A stretch of DNA of 64,000 nucleotides from Rhypophila decipiens (Eukaryota > Ascomycota > Sordariomycetes > Sordariales > Naviculisporaceae). Location of the stretch: NCBI GenBank assembly GCA_033297075.1, contig MU858045.1, forward strand, positions 744,001 to 808,000, written 5' to 3'. The notes under the pieces were generated by a model. That model worked only from the letters and a program-made list of their open reading frames with translations. It was not told the origin of the DNA and did no database searches. The stretch's first letter is position 1. Every line of letters starts with the position of its first letter. The translations under genes and the position numbers were made by a program. Positions 11,101 through 23,588 of the stretch are shown here, one piece after another.

Positions 11101-14100
11101 CAGCCAACATCTCTATTCGATCGACAGAACAGATCTCCAGCCCCTCGTCAATTGCGCTTAAACATGGCCTGTTGGCGTTGGTTCAGACGAGAGGATACCC
11201 TTCTTCTTTGCAACCACGTTTCTCCCCTTGCAGGACGGGTTACAATATCGTCTAAAGGTTTTCTAAACGTGCAAGGTGCATGAGCGAAACCCTAGGAGAA
11301 CGATGTTGGTGGGAGGGCACAGCATGGCAGAGGTTAGTCCGCGACCTGGTTCGCAACCTGAGCTGTATAAGATCGGTCCCGATCGCCGTTCCTCGGTGAC
11401 CGCGCCTCTCTCAAGCTGAGGCCGTCTCAAGTAGAGAAAGGCTGATGATGCAAGAGGAGTGTCGGCGAGGGCTTTTGAGCCTCAGAGACCCCAAATCTTA
11501 CAAATTATACCCTTTATCCAGCACTTTTGACGGCATGGCCGTGTCTTGCCTAGCACCGAAGGACCCTCTGCGATTATCATCTGTGGTCTCGGATCAGTGG
11601 AATCACAAATCCTGGGTAACAGTTGGACATCGTCATGTGACGAATGGAGGACGAAGGCGCCATCATTGATCACTCACATTAGTGTATCATTGGCAGTATG
11701 CTGGATGTTCTCATCTCGGCGATACAGAGCATGATGACGGATAACGCAACCATACACCGCTCCAAGGGCTAAGTGACCAGCTGCCGAAGTTGACCGCAAC
11801 CGCCTCGATTCCGACCATTGACTTGGCTCTGGCTCTGTTAGGTTGAATTCATCGTGGAACTCTGCTAGTTGAGTGAAGACAATTCTATCCACGTGCAGGG
11901 TGCCACTGATGTACTCGTGGAGCAGTGTTCAGAGGTAAGCTGCACAGCATACGGATACCGCGATGCGCTTGCAACCGCATGCTGCCGCCCAACAATCACT
12001 CGTCATCTCAAATGGTCTCGTCCACGGGCCGACTTACACGAGCGGCAAGCGCATAGAGCGTCAGTGAAGAACAATGCCATTGTGCGGCGTGTATGTTTTG
12101 CCGCGAGAAAGGCCTTTTAATCGGCGAGACCCGCGAGAGAAGGGCTGTCGAGTCGTCAACTGAGATGTGTAGCACAGAATACTTCAACCGGGCAGTCCCC
12201 ATCCCGTTCACCCATGGGCTCCATACTCTTGCATATGCACATCTCAACCAAAGATCGGTGGGAACAAGTGCAAGTCGTGGCGAGAGCGTCTTTTCAACCT
12301 ACACTACCTTCTACAGGTGGAGTAATGTTACGGTATTATACATATCTGCGGTGTATTATTCTGCGCATTCAACGCAGGTTACCAAGTTTTCCCTGCGGAT
12401 GACAGGACACTATCGAGAGTTTATCCTTGCACGGCGGCTGAATCGAGGCTGTCATTGGCCTCGCTTGAAGAGACCATCTGCGTGTGCCACATTACGCCCA
12501 GAAAAGCGGTCAACCAACCACCGTCCAGAAACGCGGCTTTCAAAGAACTCTCCGCGCTGCTGATGCTCGATAGTCACTCCAATTGGATGTGTTTAACGCA
12601 AAAGAGAAAGTAAGAAAGGTGGAAATCAAGTCGCTAGTAAAATATGGGCATCGGCGGTCACGGGTTGTGGGCGTCATTGGGCTCTGATATGCCTCCTTCC
12701 CCATGTCTCTTTGCCAACCACCCCATCATCCCGCTCGCGATCGCCCCGCACATGGCTCCAGATGTTGAACTGCAAGGCCGATATCCGTAAAGTGTTCACA
12801 TCACTCAACCCTTTTTACCAAACCAGGAACTTAATTCTTCCCTGCCACCTTGGGTGTGACCGAATGACCCGACGAACAATTCTATTTGTTCCGATCCCGG
12901 TCGACAGGTGAACGAACCATTGCACGACATGCCACGATGCTACGAACAGCTTTCACCGACTGGTAGCGGACCCATGGCCATGTGAGGCGAGTACGATTAC
13001 GGATATCGTACAGGTGTACCGGTAGATGAGTTCTTTTCTGAGAAGGAAAGAATTACTCTTACCAGCATATACACTAGTGAGTGCGTGATTGTGACTGTGA
13101 CTGTGACAGCGACGAACTAATGAAGCTGCTAATATGAAGATATAAGCATTGAAGGAAGGATCACAGTCATATCAGAGCTGACGAGATGTCGGATTTCCAG
13201 ATCGAGCTTAATGCTTTAGTTTTTGGGTAGCAGCTCGCGTTTACGTACAGAGATTACTACCTACCAATACCATCTTCAAGACATCACAATTCTTCACACT
13301 TTCACAATCCTTCTGCTCGGTATCACATACCTAGTGGAATGTGGCTTGCTCAACTTTCCTTTTCTTTCCAATGATGAATTCACGATCACATCCGGCAGGC
13401 AAGAAGCAAGCCACTGGCACCTCGTTATTTTTCACAAGTGATATCTCCGTGAACCTACATGGCATTTCTGGACTTTGCCTATTCGAGCATCGTATTCCTT
13501 ATCGGCAGTCAGACAATCGTAGATTGCCATTATTCTGTAATTCGTCAATGTCGTCAACCTGGCATGGTCCTTAATCGGCTCGTGAGCACTGAGCAGTTGA
13601 GGAAAGCTGATTCACCAGCAACCACCACCCGCAAGCCACAGAGCTTTGCCTGCCGGCTCACGAGAAAATAGCACATTTCTTTGTTATGGAACCTTTTTTC
13701 GAATGCCTCGTGGTCGCTTGATTCCATACATGTCTTGGAACATAACATCTTATTGTCGTGGGTGATGGTGCGATGGGGTACCTCTCTTATTCAGCCAGTG
13801 AGGTAAAGAACCAGACCAACATCATCAAAGTGCACCACGCACACTACACACCACATCGAATGATTAACAGATGAGTCTGGGACCTTCATCGTAACGGCCT
13901 CAGGTTCTAAACGCGTGGTATTCATGGTCACGGGGTGGTATTCTCCCCGACGACTGGTTACAACAGACAACACCTGCCTGCCATGGCAACCACCACAAGT
14001 TCCACAGCCACGCGCAATATCATGCAAGAGAGAACCAACACGCCCATCCGTTCCAGTCTGCTGGGTATTTCATATGCAAAGAACACTGCGATTGATCATA

Positions 14101-16555
14101 TAACGACCAACCGACAGATGTCAAGGTCTGTCGGCGGCGTAGGAATAACGACGGGCTGTTGGTGCAAGCGGTGGTTTTATTGAACATATGGAGTAGCAGC
14201 TGCTTTCGATTTGTCTTCTGACTTCTACGGTGTCTGTAGAGGACAGAGAACACTCTTGGTTCATTTTCCGTATATGTACCAACACTGTAGCCTTTTGCGG
14301 ACTTTTGCTAGAAGGTTCGAAGAGTAGTCCTAACCACCCGTGGTCTATGCACATGATCATATCTTAAGAATAGTCGAGGCACTGAAGTGAAGTCAATATT
14401 AACTGCCCGTTCATAACTTAGTTCCCGTTGAGCGGCCGCCGCCTACGGATACCATGCAAGTCATTCCCGTTCATCAGCGCTGCGGCTTTACGCGTAAAAA
14501 TGACGGGCAGCTTCGGGATCTCGAGGACGCAGTCATTATTTAGTTATGTGCTGCCGTTGTGCAAGAACGTTTCTCAACTCAGCATCAAAAATATGTTCTT
14601 CAAAAAGCCAAAGACCGACCAAAACGACCTGCAACTGAAGATCGTCGGACGCCGCGCCGCGACCCACCCGACCGAGAAATTGTCCCGATAGCCGCTCCGT
14701 GCCGTATCGTCCGACCGACCGACCGCGGCCGGCCGGCCGTGAACTTCTCCACGTTTCGGACCGACGCACACGTAACCTTGATTTGGCCACGACCGTATTC
14801 CCAGCGTTTAAATGATGGCCAGGTATGACGGGCAGGCTGCACAGTGCGGTTATGAAACTAACTCCTGCCACATCCAACTCTTTCCTACACGTGAAGGATC
14901 ACAGTTCGAAGCATGGAAAAGGTAGGTGTCAGGGACGGGCCGAACGCGGTACTGATGGATGCGCATTTTTCTTCCTTCTGCCAACCAACCGCTTCCTCAG
15001 AATCTGCCGGCGGGGAGGGCGAGGACCAAGTATGGATTTCGAAAAGAAGAAAGCGGAAAGGATTCTGACTGCCGATTTATTACCTTGCGTTTGGGGTCGA
15101 TGATGACTTGCACGAATTGTGGTCATTTGAGATAAACTTGCCTTTGTGCAATCGAAGGATGCGAATGGTGGTCATTGACCTCAACACCACCGTGGGTGTC
15201 ACGGGGCTCACGGCACTGTGTCGACTGTGCCGCGGACGGGAATGGCCTTCCATCCTTACCGGGTTAGTATCCCCCAAATTCCACGGATGCACCATCTTGC
15301 TAGTATTCCTAAAAGTCGAATTGGAATAGAATCTGTATTCGTGTGGGATTCGGTTGAGGTTTCTCATCTACGCCGCAATGTCTGTTCGCCAGGTCTCTTT
15401 CTACCGACTCGTTCGTGCCATTTACATACATGCTTAGTCTGCTTTCCTGGCTGGGCATCGACCACGGTGGCAAAGATGATCTTATCGACATTGCGATAAT
15501 CAATTCGGTCTTGGGATGCGGTGATCTCGCTGTAGGTGAGATCTAGGGGCTCACGTAGGTAGCATCAGGTTCGGAAACCAAGCTTCAGACTGGTTTTTAT
15601 TCCGAGGTGTGTAATCTTGATCATCTCGAACCTCAATTTGTACGTTGAGAACATTAATGGAAATGAGGTCTGTGAGAGAGTCATGGCCAGGAAAAACCTC
15701 ATCGCCGAGTCCTCGTTGGCCGTCTACTCGGGGCATAGGACTTTTCATGGGATTCTGCAGGCTCGTGATCCCGTTCCTACCCTTCTTGGCCGCTTCAGTA
15801 TTGCTGATGGGATTTTTATTGTCATGGTAATTGATAGGACGACTCTGCCTCATTCATTTCGTTGTCGCAGTGCTCTTGTTGGGTATGGAAAGTCAAGCCT
15901 TTGGACCGTGTTGACATCCGCACACAAACATATAAGGCCGAATTCTGTGGACCACTTTCAACAGCGAGGGGATGTCGCCATCAGAGATGAGTTGGGCATA
16001 GCTCAACGGTCAGCACCGGCGACTCAAGTAATTCCTCTGTACCCCTCAATGTTTGTGCAGCATCTCCCTCCGGGAGGGTGTCGGTTCGATTCCGGGCACA
16101 AGTGGGTAAAAAACTCGTAAGAGTCTTTTCTCAAGGTATCTTTACTCGTTATTAGACTCTATTCTATCTTCTGTCTATCTTCGGATGGTTCAGAAGATAG
16201 ATAGATGTGTTGGACCAACGAGTAAAGGTGCCCTGAGTTTTTGTTCTTTTTTCTGATAACTTCCTTTTTTCCCGACCCACGAGGCGAAGAAGGATGTTTT
16301 GAAAAGTAGACATTCTGTGATTGAGAACAGGGATCCAATTAGAACAATTGAATCTTAGAGTTCCGTAGGGTGTGACCCAAGGATTAAGGCCAAGTTGAGG
16401 ACGGGCTGAGGCCATTCGCATTGTAGACTGACGAGATGGGCGGGCAGCTATGGACGTGTAGGCCGGATGATGCTGACAGTTGCTTGAACCAACCCATACA
16501 TGGCAAAAGCAGCATTGTCCGTCATGGCCCTTGTGATCTTACCAAACATGGCGGC
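8132..16555. other. 8.4-kb gene-poor spacer
   Basis: I find no protein gene here. The longest frames (about 234 residues at 8847-9551, 156 at 12093-12563, 167 at 15617-16120) have frame-shadow composition, no domain motif and no supporting introns. Base composition looks like the rest of the window rather than AT-rich, so it does not look like a RIP-degraded repeat. It contains a G/C-rich patch with CCGACC/GGCC runs near 14700-14745 and, close to its right end, a candidate Pol III unit (15990-16252). Confidence 0.55.
15990..16252 (+). ncRNA. Candidate Pol III hairpin RNA
   Basis: An A-box match (TAGCTCAACGG, 15999-16009) and a perfect B-box match (GGTTCGATTCC, 16083-16093) lie 73 nt apart. 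Downstream is a long hairpin. Its outer arms, 16130-16150 and 16217-16237, pair over 21 positions with 18 Watson-Crick pairs, two G-U pairs and one mismatch. Inside it a perfect 11-bp stem joins 16163-16173 to 16191-16201. T-runs of 5 (16238-16242) and 6 (16247-16252) follow the hairpin base directly; an earlier T4 is at 16126-16129. The flanks of the boxes do not pair as tRNA acceptor stems. The layout suggests a Pol III transcript of about 250 nt ending in a stem-loop; identity is unknown. Confidence 0.4.
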
Positions 16556-17374
16556 TCAAAGCGCCGCATATTCACAAGCCCAAAACGAAACGACCTTCTC
16601 ACCATCCGACACCCCGCTCCTATTGGCGCCTCTTCTGTCATCGGCAGTCCTCTGAATCCTCTCCTGACCTTCTTCGGTCCGCAACTGGTCAACAAGATCC
16701 CTGAAGCTGACACTGTTTTCCTTCAAGGCCTGGGTGGTCTCCTGTGAAAGCGGCGTGGCTGGCGTGAACGTGCAGTAGGCGAGTAAGTCCCGAGCTGAGT
16801 CGACCGGCCGAGGTAGCTGGTGTTGACGAGCGTGGCCTGTCATGAGAGAGGTCTGGAATGTTTCTAGCGTGGCAGGGAGCAAGGCCGGCGATGCGAGGGG
16901 GATGACCGAGGTCATTGCTTTTGAAGATAGGACTCTGTGTTTTTGTCTCACGATGTTAGGAGGTTCATGGTGATGTATTGCTTTTGAAATGGATTATGGA
17001 AGGAATATCCGGAAAGGGGACTAACCTCATCTGAAGCTTCATGAATAACTGGTACCCAAGACCGGCGTCTTTGTGGTTTTCGCCAAGTAGACAAATGATT
17101 GCCGAGTTTCTGCCATTCTTCAACTTCAGAAGTTCGTCGATCCGGAACATAATCTGACCATCTAGGCTCTCCTCAGGTGAGAGAAGGATAATGCGAAAGA
17201 AGCGGACATCAGAGGTAGATGGTAGTGAGAGCGAGAGTTCAATGTCGTGACTACCAAGATTCCGTTCTGGAATTGAGCTCAAGTCGTCAGCATCGGTGTT
17301 GAGCGACGAGCTTCTGAAAATAACAAGAACAAAATTAAATCAAGAAAATGGGAACAAATCTCCTACCCTGCCAT
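16556..17374 (-). CDS. Conserved-looking hypothetical protein, 224 residues
   Basis: I do not recognise this protein. The model has three exons: 17374-17367 (only 8 nt, encoding Met-Ala and part of Gly), 17313-17026 and 16934-16556. Both introns are GT-AG, and the second has a CTAAC branch site. The phases fit exactly, and without the 8-nt first exon the reading frame has no ATG upstream of its conserved-looking part. Visible features are a polar N-terminus, a beta-strand-like run near 35-42 (VRFFRIILLS), a hydrophobic strand-loop (SAIICLLGEN) near 70, a helix YQLFMKLQMR near 88-97 at the second splice site, and a charged C-terminal helix (QLRTEEGQERIQ). No Walker A, zinc-binding or membrane segment is seen. 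Confidence 0.6.
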
Positions 17375-17953
17375 TTGTTTCTTGCGGACTGTAGAATCTG
17401 TGTTACAGCTGTTGCCCACTTGGCTCGATTGCGGATGGAGAAGCAAAAGAAGTTTTGCCGGCATGGCTCGACACCCAATTCATTCATCTTTGTCGTTTTT
17501 TTGACGCTTGTGAGGGCCTTGGAGGGCGTTCCAGAAGAAGAAAAAGCTGATTCTATTGAGCGGGGTTCTTTCTTGGATCTCATTCAAGAGGGTATCTTTT
17601 CGCATCATTCCGCTTCCGCCGGGGTAAAGTTCTTTCCCTTCTTTCCTTCCTCCAACTCCCGCGCAGTTCTCTCATCGGTGTGGGCCCACGTCCCTTTATT
17701 CTAACTATTCGCAAACCCCGATGTCCCCGATGTCCCGGATGTCATTGTCGCCAGGTTCCGAAACGGTTGTGCCTGATGTTTCTAACCAACAGACCAATTG
17801 TACAGATGATCTAGCTTCTCTTCAAAATCCCTTGACACACAATAGGAGTATGAGTGGTGAACCCCCAAACTTCTGTAACCTACCCAACCATAAAACGCCG
17901 GGCTAATAATTGACTTATCTAGAACCTCATACATATACCTTCTTTGGGTCGCC
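17375..17953. other. Spacer between the 224-residue protein gene and OPA3
   Basis: Contains the promoter side of the 224-residue protein gene and the 3' flank of OPA3, which points the same way. Overlapping frames on both strands at 17335-17704 were examined and not accepted. Confidence 0.5.
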
Positions 17954-18667
17954 TCAAGCTGTAGGCGCAGGCGTCGGTAATAATGGTTTCTTCGTTTTTG
18001 GGTCCTTGAATGCCCTCAAAGCCTCCTCAATCATCTGTACTCGTTCTTGCTGTTTTTTCTCTGCCTCCTCCAGCTGCTTCTCTCTCTCATCAAGCTCGGC
18101 TAACCTCCGATCCAGCTCCTTGATCATCTCGGTGTTTTTGTCGGGCTTCGCAGAGGACCGATAGTACTCAAATATGACGAGCGCACCCGCGACCAACAAG
18201 ATAAACGCATCGCCAACGACCTCGGCAAAAAGATCAACGGCCTTCGCCTCGGGTAACGGCCGGAATTGCCGCCTCCACACATTCAGCGGCGTGGATCTTT
18301 GTGGATGTGATTCTCTGGGCGTTGTCCCGTACTTTGCCCGCAACTCCTCCTCCTTTCGCACCTGTTCCTCCGTCTTGACTGTTGGCGCTTCGGCCTTCTC
18401 CTTGGCTCTGATCTCTGCCTCGGTGTTTCGCATGAGAGCCACCGAAGCCCTCATGTTGAGCTGATGTATCCTCTGTCCATATTTCGCTGCGAAGAGTCGA
18501 AAACCCGGATGGTCGTGTGCTTGGTGTTTGATGCGGTTCTGGCACATTGAGACGTCCTGTCAGTCTCATGATAGCAACAGGAGGGAGCCGATTTCACTGA
18601 CCGCTCCATATTTGGAGATGTGTCGCACAAACAGCGCTGCGAGCTTGAATAATGGTAGGGCGACCAT
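17954..18667 (-). CDS. opa3: OPA3-like mitochondrial protein
   Basis: Two exons (18667-18602 and 18538-17954) with a 63-nt intron give 216 residues. The spliced N-terminus (MVALPLFKLAALFVRHISKY) is the classical OPA3 start, a hydrophobic segment that doubles as mitochondrial targeting signal. It is followed by the conserved NRIKHQAHDHPGFRLFAAKY block and by a second hydrophobic segment VVGDAFILLVAGALVIFEYY near 140. The C-terminal third is a charged coiled coil (about 160-205). Known members sit in the mitochondrial membranes and affect mitochondrial shape and lipid metabolism; the molecular activity is not established. It is divergently transcribed from Polo kinase across about 1.05 kb. Confidence 0.92.
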
Positions 18668-19714
18668 GGCATGCAGCGAGTTCGAGGGCTAGCTCTTCGG
18701 TGCCAAGGACTCAAGAAACCGGTGACGTGGGAGGACGCGGAAAGTATGGGCCGAGGCTAATCGTGAATGCAGACGCAACGGGGTTGATTGATCACACGAA
18801 CGCCGGGGTTTTCATGTTCTCGGCCTCTTTAAATGATGCTGGTTCCGGATCTCGTTTATTATTTTGGCCAATTCTCATCATTGACTGTCTGACTTCAAAT
18901 AATGAGCCACGCGATGCGTTGGAGCTCGGTGATGTCGTCAACTTTTTGCTGAACGATTTCTAGAAGACCCATTCATTTGCGGCTCGGCAATCGTGGGATG
19001 GGCTTTGACCAATGAGATTTGCTCCCTTATGGTCCCTATCAATGTTGTGTGGGGAGCTAATCGGGACCCCTGCAGGATAAACAGCTTCCTTGCTAGGGGA
19101 GCTGGTTCGCCCGATGTGCGCCTGCCGTTGCTGGGCGACTTGACTCGGAAAAAGAAACACACTTTCCAGCAACGCCTGTCCACAGTCTCGCTTCCCACAT
19201 TCACAACCCGCTTCACTTGTACCTTCCTGGGTCATAGCCACCACCAAGTTTGCTACGAATTGTTGGAAGCAATTCAGCTCACCGGGATCTTACCAACGCA
19301 TACTTGCTCGGTGCAATCATTGTTTTGGTCCGCCACACCGGTTGCAATATTTCGTCGCATCACTCGCATCTTCAAAGCAAGAGGGAATGTCAACAAACCG
19401 TACTAAAACGTATGTTCACCTCAACCTATCCAACAAGTCACGCACAAGTATTCCCAGCTTGCGACTCCTCGAGTCTCTGAGCTTGTTGTTCCTTTGTATC
19501 CTGCGCAGCCTCAATCGCGCCGCGTGCAGCGCTTTGTTTACATTTCTAATTCACCTCTTTCTTTAGACGGAATAGTTGTTTTTAATCTGGACGAACCGTC
19601 TTCGCACACCTGCCCATGTCAGTAGCCGAATCGCCTTATTACTACCTTTCACCCTGATCCGATTTGCACCGCACACACCTTGGACCATCTCCTACTTGGC
19701 CGCCTGAACAGAGA
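18668..19714. promoter_or_regulatory. Divergent intergenic region OPA3 / Polo kinase
   Basis: About 1.05 kb separates two divergent start codons and must hold both promoters and leaders. No gene is seen inside. I could not single out a convincing G2/M element by eye. Confidence 0.5.
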
Positions 19715-22700
19715 ATGGTGGCTAAAGGCGTCGATATGGAGGCCTTGTCACCTAGGGATGCCAACGCCCAACGCCCGCCGCGGGTAAACGAACTCAAGAC
19801 CAAGGCAGCAGCTCAGCTCAAGGCCTCCAAGGACAAGGAACATCCTCCACCCCCGCCAAACAATGTTATCGAACCCTCGAGCTCGGACCGGAAAGAAGGA
19901 GCAGTTTACCAGGTCGGCAAGCTGTTGGGGAAGGGCGGCTTTGCAATTTGCTATGATGGAAAGCTAGCTGGGACAAACAAGCGCTATGCGCTCAAGATCG
20001 TCAAGTGTCAGATGCCCAAGAAGATGGAGCAAAAGGTGCGTTCCGCCCTCTGGCCTCAGGCACAAAGATTCGCACTAACACGCCTATAGTTCCAAACCGA
20101 GCTGCAAATTCACTCCAAAATGCGCCAGCAGAACATTGTCCAGTTTCACCGCGCATTTACCTTTGAGAACTGCACTTATCTCGTCCTCGAATTGTGCCCG
20201 AATGGCTCTCTTATGGACATGGTCAAGCGGCGCAAGGGATTGACAGAGCCCGAGGTGCGGTTTTACACAGTCCAGATTGCTGGTGCCATCAAGTACATGC
20301 ACATGAAGGGCATCATCCACCGAGACCTGAAGATGGGCAACATCTTCCTCGACAAGCACATGAATGCCAAAATCGGTGATTTCGGGCTGGCCGCCTTGCT
20401 CTTGACCGGCAAGGACTATCAGATCATGCGAAGAACGACCCTTTGCGGAACTCCCAACTACATTGCCCCCGAGATTCTGGAGAAGGACAAGAAGGGCCAT
20501 GACCACATGGTGGACATCTGGAGTCTGGGCATTATTGTATTCGCCATGTTGACATCGAAACCACCGTTCCAATCTTCGACGACGGACGAGATCTACCGCC
20601 GCGCAAGAAATCGGGACTACGAGTGGCCATCGCCGGAATCCTCACAAAAGTACATTAGCCAGGAGGCTAAGGACCTTGTTGCCACAATGCTCCAGGACGC
20701 AGACTTGAGACCGGACCCCGATACCATTGTCGAGCATCCGTTCTTCACATCTGGCTATATGCCCTCGGCTACAGATATATCCTCAAAGTTACGAGAATGT
20801 GCTCCCTCCAGCCCAGCCTTCTACGAAAACACGTCAAGCTCGGACGAAGCCAATATCCGCAGAGTTCACCAGATGTGCAGCGATTGCGGTGTCGGACCAT
20901 GGTGCCAGTCCCAGCTCCTTTATAAGAAGATCTGGAGAGAAATGGCCGAGGAGGAGAATAATCGTCTCACGCCCGCCATCCCGCTCGCCGAGGGCATTGT
21001 CTATCGTCCATTTGATGAAGTCAAGCAAGAGCAAAAACTCCAAGAGAAGCTGCGTCAGGAGCGCGCTGCAGCAAAGCAGTCCATGTTGTCGTCTCAAATC
21101 GTCGACAAATCGGATGAGCCTGTCAGCTTCAATCACAGCACTTTGGTCCATAGAGCCCCGTCTGCACTTCTTCGAGCACCACCTCAAAGTTTTGCTGCGC
21201 AGCAACGAGCACAGAATAAACCAACTACGGCGGCTCCGGCTCCCCTGCCTGTGTCTCAACCAGTTGCCGACACGGGCCTGAGGACTAGTGGTTCACTGCG
21301 CCTGCGCTCTAGGAGGGAAGCAAGCGGCACTGGATCTGAAGACGCAGCAGCTCTGCCTCTTAGGACAACCCGCAGTCTCCGAAGCCAACCAACAAGAGGC
21401 CATGCCAAGATAGCAGAGGAAAATGTTGCAGCAGAGCGACACCCGGTAGCAACAAGCTCAAGGCAAGCAAAGAGCCAAGAGGAGGGCATGTCTTTGTTCA
21501 GCCCTTCGGAGTACCAGGAGCCTGTGCCTGCCACCGAACCAGATGTGGTCCTGGATCGGCTCCGGAAACTCCAGGCAGAATTGGAAAGAGCGCTCAACTC
21601 ACGGTCGATGGCCATTCTGTCAACGAAGGATAAGATACCGTCGCCTCCAGAGATTGTCGTCAAATGGGTGGACTACACAAACAAATTTGGTCTAGGCTAC
21701 ATCCTCAATGAGGGCAGCGTGGGTTGCATCCTCCGCAACATCGCTGCTCACGACGGTTCCAGGCACGGAATGCTTCCACCAGCCTGCGTGCTGGTGCACG
21801 GCGCTGAGCGACACTGTCAGCGACGAGACGACCGCACCTATCCCGATCGTCATCAGATTGTGCCCATGACTGAGGGCATCTATTTCTACGAGAATAATAG
21901 CGAAGATGGATTTTCCAGAGTCAGGGTCTCCCCTGAGGCTTTCAGGCTGCCGGTAAATCCCGACGGATCGATAGGCAAGCTGTCTGCCGGTAAAGATGTC
22001 TACGACCATCGCAAGAGGGAGAGGATTGTTCTCTGGAAGAAGTTTGCCAACTATATGATTACTTACGGTCGAGAGATTGAGGGTGAGGAAAGCCCCATCA
22101 AGGTTCCCACCATCACCGACCCGACTGCCGCCCCGACCGATGTCGTAACGTTTTACCAGCGCTTCGGCGACGTAGGGTGCTGGATGTTCTGTGATGGACA
22201 TTTCCAGTTCAACTTCCCAGATCACACCAAGATCGTGATTGACTCGACGGGTACATGGTGTCACTTCTGGCATCTTCCAGAGGATGCTGCCAAGCGACTC
22301 GAAGAAACGGGAGCCCTGGCTGAATCTGCGCTGGACGACCGGACCGTTCTGTCATATCCTCTCCAGACTCTCCTCAACTTTTCCACACCTGCGAAACAGC
22401 CGGCTGTCAGGGCAGGATCAAGAAGCGCAAGTAACCCGACTCGGCGAAGACCAGAGATTGCTCCCGAGCTCCAGGGTATTCCCGCCACCAATCAGTTCCG
22501 AAAGAAGATTGAATTCATCCGTGATGTCATCAGGGAGTGGAATGTGAACGGAGGAATTGGAAACAGCGATATGAGCCGCGGAGGAAGACTTCGATGGATG
22601 GGCATGAGGGAGACTAAGAATGTGGCCATCCCCGCGAAGCATGTCTGGGTCACCATCGGCGCTAGATGGGGCGACAGTCGCCATTGCGCCTACTTTGACC

Positions 22701-22798
22701 CACGAAAACCCGCAGAACTGGGAGAGGATATTGACGAGGCAGCCGTTGCCGCTTCGAGGGGCGTGGGTGTTGATGGACGGGGCAGTGTCAGGAGGTAA
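19715..22798 (+). CDS. plo1: Polo-like serine/threonine protein kinase
   Basis: Two exons (19715-20035, 20090-22798) with a 54-nt intron give 1009 residues. The kinase controls mitotic entry, spindle poles and cytokinesis. Seen: the Polo-specific glycine loop GKGGFAICYDG near 71, catalytic loop HRDLKMGNIFLD near 184, DFG near 206, the T-loop RRTTLCGTPNYIAPE with the activating threonine (about 224), then a long linker. The two polo boxes follow: the first from about 634 (WVDYTNKFGLGYILNEGSVG), the second from about 792 (FYQRFGDVGCWMF). A C-terminal extension of about 140 residues follows the polo boxes. The linker of about 300 residues is rich in Ser, Arg and Gln. The start at 19715 is the first ATG in frame. 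Length is above the 700 or so of yeast Cdc5, as is common in filamentous fungi. Confidence 0.96.
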
Positions 22799-23588
22799 AG
22801 ATTTATGGATGTGCTCAAGCTGTTTTTGGACAAGTACCATATGTACTCGAGTGTACAGATCACACCGCTCGGTCCGGATTTTTGTTGATGAAATGGTTGG
22901 CAACTGGATGGATGGAATTTTCGGGTGAAAGGTTCCGGAAGGGGTGGAAGGAACGGAGCCGGCGGCGGTAGATGGGACGAAACGAGTCACAATGGCTTTG
23001 TTAGTTTCGTCCCTTGTCTTTCTAACTCATATACTTGATACGACGGAGTCCTTGTAGCTACTTACGGTGTTTGATGAGAATTGCTTGCTTTTCTGGTTTG
23101 GCGATTGGAGTCGGCGGGCGGCTTTTTGCTTTTTGAGGCTTGCTGGCTCTCTCCCTTGCACTCTTTTTGTTGTTTGTTTATAATTAATTTCTTATATCCG
23201 GGTCTTTCTTCTTTCTCTTAATCGTCTTGTTAATATATCGATTTGATCCCAACGCCAACGCTTTTTCCATGTCTATATTGGAAATGACGCTTGCTCCTGA
23301 TCCTGTTCCATATCCCATATCCGTACCGTAATTCCGAATCAAAATGGCCCCGTTACCTACCCTGTTTGTAGAAATGTTTGTAACCTTGACCTCCCAACCA
23401 TTTACGCCAACGCTAACAAGGACAGTACTCAGAGGTTTCTATCCAGAGGTATCATATGTATCCCAAACCAGAAAAAAAAAGCAAAGCAAATCCAAGGAAA
23501 CACAACGAGAACAAAACATTGCTAGAAACGGCAAACAGTGCGATCCACATCGGGATCCAGGACCATTTACCCAGGTAAACAAAAAGAA
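22799..23588. other. Convergent 3' region Polo kinase / permease
   Basis: Convergent gene ends with about 790 bases between them; it holds both 3' untranslated regions. T-rich stretches near 23150-23240 may be polyadenylation context. No gene seen. Confidence 0.55.

Noticed and set aside
12093..12563. 156-residue open frame
   Set aside because: No domain, no conserved-looking blocks, biased composition typical of non-coding DNA.
15992..16104. Intron-containing tRNA (possible CAA anticodon)
   Set aside because: The T arm pairs at four of five positions, but acceptor strands (TTGGGCA and CACAAGT) do not pair and no anticodon stem complement exists downstream.
17335..17583. 82-residue minus-strand frame as first exon of the 224-residue protein
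   Set aside because: Splicing it to the next exon gives the wrong phase and an early stop; the 8-nt exon with its own ATG in another frame fits exactly.
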